Made by a program: the position numbers and the translations under genes
Origin: Actinomycetes bacterium
Lineage (GTDB): Bacteria > Actinomycetota > Acidimicrobiia > Acidimicrobiales > Palsa-688
Length of the DNA: 5,037 nucleotides
Direction: 5' to 3'
Assembly: GCA_021815935.1 (NCBI GenBank)
Contig: JAKAZH010000149.1
Span: forward strand, 1-5,037
Shown: one piece after another, positions 1 through 5,037 of the stretch
Layout: every line of letters begins with the position of its first letter
Position numbering within the stretch: position 1 is the stretch's first letter
Notes under the pieces: generated by a model
What the model saw: only the letters and a program-made list of their open reading frames with translations
Databases searched by the model: none
Told to the model about the DNA's origin: nothing

Positions 1-22
1 CGACTTCACTTCCCTCCCGAAT

Positions 23-1951
23 GTGTGTAAACGCTATCGTGCCGGGTGGGAGGTTCGCCTGTTCGTGTCATCGTGCTTCGAGGAACGCCGTCAACGCTGG
101 CTTCCCGACCTTCGGGACGGGCTGCTCACGGTCTACCGCGACAGCGGACTCGTCGAGCGCGTCGAAGCTCTCATGTGCGCTGCCTTCGAGGCGCGCCGCC
201 CGGAACTACGGCTCCGGGACACACAGCGGCTGCTCCGCCCCGACTGGTTCCAGCGTGAGTACGAGGTCGGCTACGCCGCTTACACCGAGCTTTTCGCCGG
301 GACGCTCGCCGGGGTATCCGAGCGCATCGGCTACCTGAGCGAGCTTGGTATCACCTACCTGCACCTGATGCCCCTCCTGCTGCCACGACCCGCTCCGAAC
401 GACGGCGGCTACGCAGTCGCCGACTACGACCGGGTCCGACCCGACCTCGGGACAATGACCGACCTGGAGAACCTCGCAGGAGCACTTCACGAGGCCGGGA
501 TCAGCCTCACCCTCGACCTGGTCCTCAACCACGTCGCCAGGGAGCACCGCTGGGCGGCCGCAGCGCGCGAGGGCGCCGAGCGTTACCGGCGTTACTTCTA
601 CGTCTTCGACGACCGGGAGATGCCGGACCGCTACGAGCGGTCGCTTCCGGAGGTGTTCCCGGCGTCCGCGCCAGGCAACTTCACCTTCGACGACGAGGCG
701 GGTGGCTGGGTTTGGACGACGTTCAACTCCTGGCAGTGGGACCTCAACTGGTCGAACCCCGACGTGTTCATGGAGTTCGCTTCCATAATCCTCTCCCTCG
801 CGAACCGCGGAGTCGACTGTCTACGCCTCGACGCGATCGCGTTCATCTGGAAACGCCTCGGGACCGACTGCCAGAACCAGCCTGAGGTCCACGCTATAAC
901 GCAGGCTCTTCGCGCAATGACCCGGATCGTTGCACCGGCCACGATCTTCAAAGCGGAAGCGATCGTCGCACCCGAAATCGTCACTGACTACCTCGGTTGC
1001 GGTGAGCGGGCCGGCAAGGTGTCCGATCTCGCCTACCACAACTCTCTCATGGTGCAAGCGTGGTCGACTCTAGCGACGCGCGACGCCCGACTCGCGGAGA
1101 AGGCAATGTCGTCAATGCGGCCGAAGGCGACCACGACGGCGTGGGCGACTTATCTGCGCTGTCACGACGACATCGGCTGGGCCATCGACGATCGCGACGC
1201 TGCGTCCCTCGGGCTGAGTGGACCGGCGCACCGCTCGTTCCTAGCCGACTTCTACAGCGGGGCCTTCCCCGGCAGCTTCGCTGCAGGAGCCAACTTCCAG
1301 TCCAATCCAGGTACCGGGGACCGCCGCACTAGCGGCAGCGCAGCCAGCCTGGCCGGCCTTGAGTCGGCGCTAAACGGCCTGCCTGGACAGGCCGCCGCCG
1401 AGATCTGGACCGACGGTCTGAGACTTGCTGTCAGACGTCTGCTGTGCGCCTACGCCTTCGTGATCGGCTTCGGCGGCCTGCCGATCATCTACATGGGCGA
1501 CGAGCTCGGTCTCCGAAACGACTACGGCTACCTGGAGGTGGAAGGACGCGCCGGCGATAACCGGTGGATGCATCGACCGTCGATGCCATGGGATCGCGCT
1601 GTCCTGCGAAACCAGGCAGGCACCCTCGAGGAGTCGGTCTATTCCGGCCTTCGATCGATTCTCGCGGCGCGCAAGCGGCTCCCAAGCCTTCACGGAGCGG
1701 TGGAGAGCGCCGTGTCAGCGGGATCGGACCCTGCGATTCTCCTCGTCGGCCGCCGTCACGCAGCCGGCGACGTGATGCAGGTGTACAACTTCTCGGAGCG
1801 CGACGCCTGGGTCGCCTGGGGTGAGCTCGGGGAGCCGTCGGACCGTGTCGTCGAGGAGATCTCGGGTGTTCCGTTCGACTACTCCGGCGAAGGGCTTGTA
1901 GTACCGCCCTACGGTTACCGCTGGCTGACCGGGCTGTCGCTGGCGCCATGA
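23..1951 (+). CDS. Amylosucrase (GH13 sucrose glucosyltransferase), start uncertain
   Basis: Amylosucrase (EC 2.4.1.4 type) transfers glucose from sucrose onto an alpha-1,4-glucan and releases fructose; no signal peptide is visible, so it is probably cytoplasmic. Residues are numbered from the GTG at 23. The order is an N-terminal helical region (about 1-75), the GH13 barrel with B and B' insertions, and a C-terminal beta domain (about 558-642). Catalytic residues fit the family: nucleophile D270 in CLRLDAIAF, with R268 two residues before it; acid/base E312 in FKAEAIV; H381 and D382 in RCHDDIGW; H170 in DLVLNH. D127 (NDGGYAV) and R514 (DNRWMHRP) match the salt-bridge pair that closes the sucrose pocket in the Neisseria polysaccharea enzyme. 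LGTDCQNQPE is also typical. Length (642) is close to the Neisseria enzyme (636). No Shine-Dalgarno precedes the GTG, and the frame has no stop back to base 2, so the gene may begin outside the window. Sucrose hydrolase is the main alternative activity. The family call is firm; the start is not. Confidence 0.93.
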   Translation: MCKRYRAGWEVRLFVSSCFEERRQRWLPDLRDGLLTVYRDSGLVERVEALMCAAFEARRPELRLRDTQRLLRPDWFQREYEVGYAAYTELFAGTLAGVSERIGYLSELGITYLHLMPLLLPRPAPNDGGYAVADYDRVRPDLGTMTDLENLAGALHEAGISLTLDLVLNHVAREHRWAAAAREGAERYRRYFYVFDDREMPDRYERSLPEVFPASAPGNFTFDDEAGGWVWTTFNSWQWDLNWSNPDVFMEFASIILSLANRGVDCLRLDAIAFIWKRLGTDCQNQPEVHAITQALRAMTRIVAPATIFKAEAIVAPEIVTDYLGCGERAGKVSDLAYHNSLMVQAWSTLATRDARLAEKAMSSMRPKATTTAWATYLRCHDDIGWAIDDRDAASLGLSGPAHRSFLADFYSGAFPGSFAAGANFQSNPGTGDRRTSGSAASLAGLESALNGLPGQAAAEIWTDGLRLAVRRLLCAYAFVIGFGGLPIIYMGDELGLRNDYGYLEVEGRAGDNRWMHRPSMPWDRAVLRNQAGTLEESVYSGLRSILAARKRLPSLHGAVESAVSAGSDPAILLVGRRHAAGDVMQVYNFSERDAWVAWGELGEPSDRVVEEISGVPFDYSGEGLVVPPYGYRWLTGLSLAP

Positions 1952-1991
1952 GTATGCCCCCACCGTGTGGCTTCCTCGCTCACATGGTGCC
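1942..1991. terminator. Inverted repeat spanning both convergent stop codons, possible bidirectional terminator
   Basis: GGCGCCATG (1942-1950) can pair with CATGGTGCC (1983-1991) as a 9-bp stem with one G-T pair. After a two-base bulge, A1951-T1980 and G1952-C1979 could add two more pairs. Inside the loop, CCAC (1960-1963) and GTGG (1967-1970) could form a small 4-bp hairpin. The structure sits exactly where the amylosucrase and the regulator genes converge and includes both stop codons. There is no T-tract on either strand, so it is not a classical intrinsic terminator. A 9-bp match within 50 bases could also be chance. Terminator function is inference. Confidence 0.3.
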
Positions 1992-3473
1992 TGCGTGGCG
2001 ATCCAGGAACGAATACACGTCGGTGAGCTCGACGCCGGGGTGCGGACTGAACACGACCGTATCTGTCGGAAGCCCTGACACGAAGTGGCTGTGGTCGCGC
2101 GCAGATGGCCATGCCGCCCCCTGCCAGCGGCGTAGGACCTCTGTCGACGGCTGACGACAGCAGGACGGGTCGGGACATCTCGACACTTCCCGGCGAGTTG
2201 TGTCGGATCCTCGGAACCACCGCGACATGGAGTCGAGCGTGCCGACGGTGATTGCGTCGCCGCGGTCGCGGTCCAAGTCGATGTGGGTCGCGCACCAGAA
2301 TGTCCCTCCGGCGGTGTCGGTCCTCTGGTAGTGCATCTCGTAGGAGTCGGGCGATTCGTAGGCTTGGCGGGAGCTCCACCACCGACAGAGCCGCTGACCT
2401 TCGATGGTTCCGTCCTCGTCGGCGGGCAGCAGGACGCCGTCGTTCTCGTAGGCCTTCCACAGGAGTCCTTCGGGGTCGGAGCGCTGGAAGTGGATTGGGA
2501 TGTCGAAGTGGTGGGTGATCAAGTTGGTCAGGCGGTGCGCCGCCATCTCGTAGGAGATGTAGAACGTCTCGGCCAGGTCCTCGACCGAAATGTCCTGGCG
2601 TACGCGCGCTTCGCCGATGAAGCGGACTGCTGCACGTTCCGGTGATAGAAGGGCCCCGGCGAAATAGTTGGCCTCGACGCGTTGGCGGACGTAGCCGTCG
2701 AAGTCGACCGGTTCGCCATGGCCGAGCGCGAAATGCCCGAGCGTCTGGGCCACGACCGAACGTGTCGACCTCTGCCCGCCCGTCGCATTGCGCTGGGGCA
2801 CGTAGACGACGCGATTCCGTACGTCTGTGATGGAGCGGGTGGAGGGGGGCATGTCCTGCACCCGAGCCACGTTGAAGCCGAGGAACGTCGCTACGTCGGT
2901 AAGGTTGCGCTCCGAGACGGCACCCGACCCGCCGTAGCCGACAGCGTCGAGGGCCCGGGTCGCCGCCGCCTCGACCTCAGCGAAGTAGTTGTCGCGTTTG
3001 CGCATCTCGTCGCGCATCGCAGCGTTCGCTGCCCGCGCTCCGCCGGGCGCCTGGAAGCCTGGGCCGTTCGACGAGCGCGCGACTTCGAGGTTCGACAGTT
3101 CGCGGAACCTCTGGTAGAGCGCAACGATGTGCTCCAAGGCTACGTCGTCGAGTTTCGCGCCTGGTCGCAGATAGGGAAGGCGCAGGGAGGTATAGAGGTG
3201 GTCGTTCTGCATGTTGGTCACCGTGACCTCGAGTTCAGCCCGACGACTCGGCGCCTTCGGGGCGAGAAGGTCCGCCGGCGTGCAACCGATGGCATTGGCG
3301 AGCTGGCTGACCGTCGAAAGTCGCGGCTCTCGGTGCCCGTTCTCGACCTGGGACAGATACGAAGCAGGTCTTCCGGTCATCGCCCCCAAACCCTCCAGGG
3401 TTAGTCCGGCCCTTCGACGGAAGAAACGCAGCCGTTGACCGAACACGAGCGGGTCGTGGAGGAAGGTTGACAC
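1980..3473 (-). CDS. XRE-family regulator of the ScfR group (RamB/PrpR-like), probable regulator of aceB
   Basis: Predicted cytoplasmic DNA-binding regulator, 497 aa from a GTG at 3473, a normal length for this family. Residues 9-70 form an XRE/Cro-type helix-turn-helix (LTLEGLGAMTGRPASYLSQ, then VENGHREP). A helical linker follows. Residues about 160-330 resemble the ImmA/IrrE-like domain of RamB and PrpR (AQTLGHFALGH, then EANYFAGALLSP). The zinc-protease motif HExxH is degraded to QTLGH (243-247), so proteolysis is unlikely. The C-terminal part (about 335-480) matches the short-chain fatty acyl regulator domain and has cysteines at 363, 394, 433, 438 and 439; PrpR is reported to bind CoA and an iron-sulfur cluster in this region. 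Known relatives control acetate, propionate and glyoxylate-cycle genes, and aceB lies divergently 82 bp away. The frame continues upstream to ATGs at 3533, 3566 and 3623, but these add AT-rich, atypical sequence and the last two overlap aceB; a promoter ends 8 nt before the GTG. RamB versus PrpR identity is not resolved. Confidence 0.85.
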   Translation of the reverse strand: MSTFLHDPLVFGQRLRFFRRRAGLTLEGLGAMTGRPASYLSQVENGHREPRLSTVSQLANAIGCTPADLLAPKAPSRRAELEVTVTNMQNDHLYTSLRLPYLRPGAKLDDVALEHIVALYQRFRELSNLEVARSSNGPGFQAPGGARAANAAMRDEMRKRDNYFAEVEAAATRALDAVGYGGSGAVSERNLTDVATFLGFNVARVQDMPPSTRSITDVRNRVVYVPQRNATGGQRSTRSVVAQTLGHFALGHGEPVDFDGYVRQRVEANYFAGALLSPERAAVRFIGEARVRQDISVEDLAETFYISYEMAAHRLTNLITHHFDIPIHFQRSDPEGLLWKAYENDGVLLPADEDGTIEGQRLCRWWSSRQAYESPDSYEMHYQRTDTAGGTFWCATHIDLDRDRGDAITVGTLDSMSRWFRGSDTTRREVSRCPDPSCCRQPSTEVLRRWQGAAWPSARDHSHFVSGLPTDTVVFSPHPGVELTDVYSFLDRHAGTM

Positions 3474-3481
3474 AGCTGAGA

Positions 3482-3510
3482 AGTTTACACTTTTTTCTAA
3501 AAATGGACAA
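3482..3510 (-). promoter_or_regulatory. Sigma-70-type promoter for the regulator gene, likely leaderless transcript
   Basis: On the minus strand, TTGTCC (3510-3505) is followed by exactly 17 bases and then TAAACT (3487-3482), which fits the actinobacterial -10 pattern TANNNT. Eight bases separate the -10 box from the GTG at 3473, so transcription would begin at or within a base or two of the start codon. No Shine-Dalgarno sequence precedes this GTG, which is consistent with a leaderless mRNA, a common arrangement in actinobacteria. The transcription start itself is inferred. Confidence 0.5.
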
Positions 3511-3534
3511 CCTTTGAAATCTTTGGCGTGCATG

Positions 3535-3554
3535 ATTTGACAAATTTCCGTCAA
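3535..3554. promoter_or_regulatory. Overlapping palindromes just upstream of aceB, candidate operator
   Basis: Two overlapping symmetrical elements lie here. ATTTG-A-CAAAT (3535-3545) is a perfect 11-bp palindrome around a central base. TTGAC-N8-GTCAA (3537-3554) is a perfect 5-bp inverted repeat with AAATTT inside its spacer. The end of the second is one base before the aceB ATG at 3556, so a bound protein would block aceB transcription or translation initiation. TTTGACAAA loosely resembles the AAGTTTGCAAA-type box I recall for Corynebacterium RamB. Binding by the adjacent regulator is inference. Confidence 0.4.
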
Positions 3555-3555
3555 G

Positions 3556-5037
<1,482 letters not shown>

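Larger units (their letters stand above)
3474..3555. promoter_or_regulatory. Divergent control region between the regulator and aceB
   Basis: By direct count 29 of 82 bases are G or C (about 35 %), against clearly more than 60 % in the flanking genes. The region lies between the proposed start of the minus-strand regulator and the ATG of aceB. It contains a minus-strand promoter, overlapping palindromes close to the aceB start, and repeated TTTG and TTGACA-like words. It probably carries the promoters of both genes and the operator of the regulator. No convincing plus-strand -35/-10 pair with normal spacing was found for aceB. Confidence 0.7.

Noticed and set aside
1416..1441. Inverted repeat GTCTGA-N9-TCAGAC and the overlapping palindrome CAGACGTCTG inside the amylosucrase gene.
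   Set aside because: Short arms, fully within a conserved coding region, and no second copy in the window; likely chance.
1485..2460. Two minus-strand open frames (1485-1949 and 1915-2460) near the convergent gene ends.
   Set aside because: Both are arginine-rich, without recognisable motifs, and overlap well-supported genes; typical high-GC shadow frames.
2682..3404. A 240-codon plus-strand open frame antisense to the regulator.
   Set aside because: The opposite strand encodes a recognisable helix-turn-helix regulator over the same bases; the antisense translation shows no domain and no start signal.
3467..3504. Possible aceB promoter from the perfect TTGACA at 3467-3472.
   Set aside because: At 16-19 bases spacing the -10 position is a T-run without the TANNNT pattern; the nearest TAAAAAT is 25 bases away. 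Not annotated as a promoter.

Overview
The window is high-GC DNA (clearly above 60 % G+C by eye). It carries three long, well-packed genes of primary carbon metabolism and one short AT-rich control region. The mix points to an actinobacterium or a close relative: a RamB/PrpR-type (ScfR) regulator beside a glyoxylate-shunt gene, GTG starts, poor Shine-Dalgarno sequences and a promoter that appears to give a leaderless mRNA. The host assignment is inference, because no rRNA or other marker gene is present.

Layout. (a) 23-1951, plus strand: a GH13 amylosucrase with a full set of catalytic residues. Its reading frame is still open at the left edge of the window, so the true start may lie upstream. 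(b) 1952-1979: a 28-bp gap between two convergent stop codons, inside a 9-bp-stem inverted repeat that covers both stops. (c) 1980-3473, minus strand: a helix-turn-helix regulator of the short-chain fatty acyl regulator family (RamB, PrpR). It has a degenerate ImmA/IrrE-type middle domain and a cysteine cluster near the C-terminus. (d) 3474-3555: an 82-bp divergent intergenic region of about 35 % G+C. It holds a good minus-strand promoter and several TTTG/TTGAC-type repeats that could be operators. (e) 3556 to the right edge, plus strand: malate synthase A (aceB). It contains all recognised catalytic residues and is cut by the window end about 50 residues before its expected C-terminus.

How the genes work together. 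The regulator and aceB are divergently arranged and share one control region. RamB and PrpR-type proteins control acetate, propionate and glyoxylate-cycle genes elsewhere, so the simplest reading is that this regulator senses an acyl-CoA or related carbon signal and controls aceB and itself. Isocitrate lyase would be a natural neighbour outside the window but is not seen here. The amylosucrase converts sucrose to alpha-glucan and fructose. It converges on the regulator gene and has no evident functional tie to the glyoxylate shunt.

I see no tRNA, rRNA, CRISPR array, insertion sequence or clear sign of a novel multi-gene system. The best leads are the control region between the regulator and aceB, and the start sites around it.
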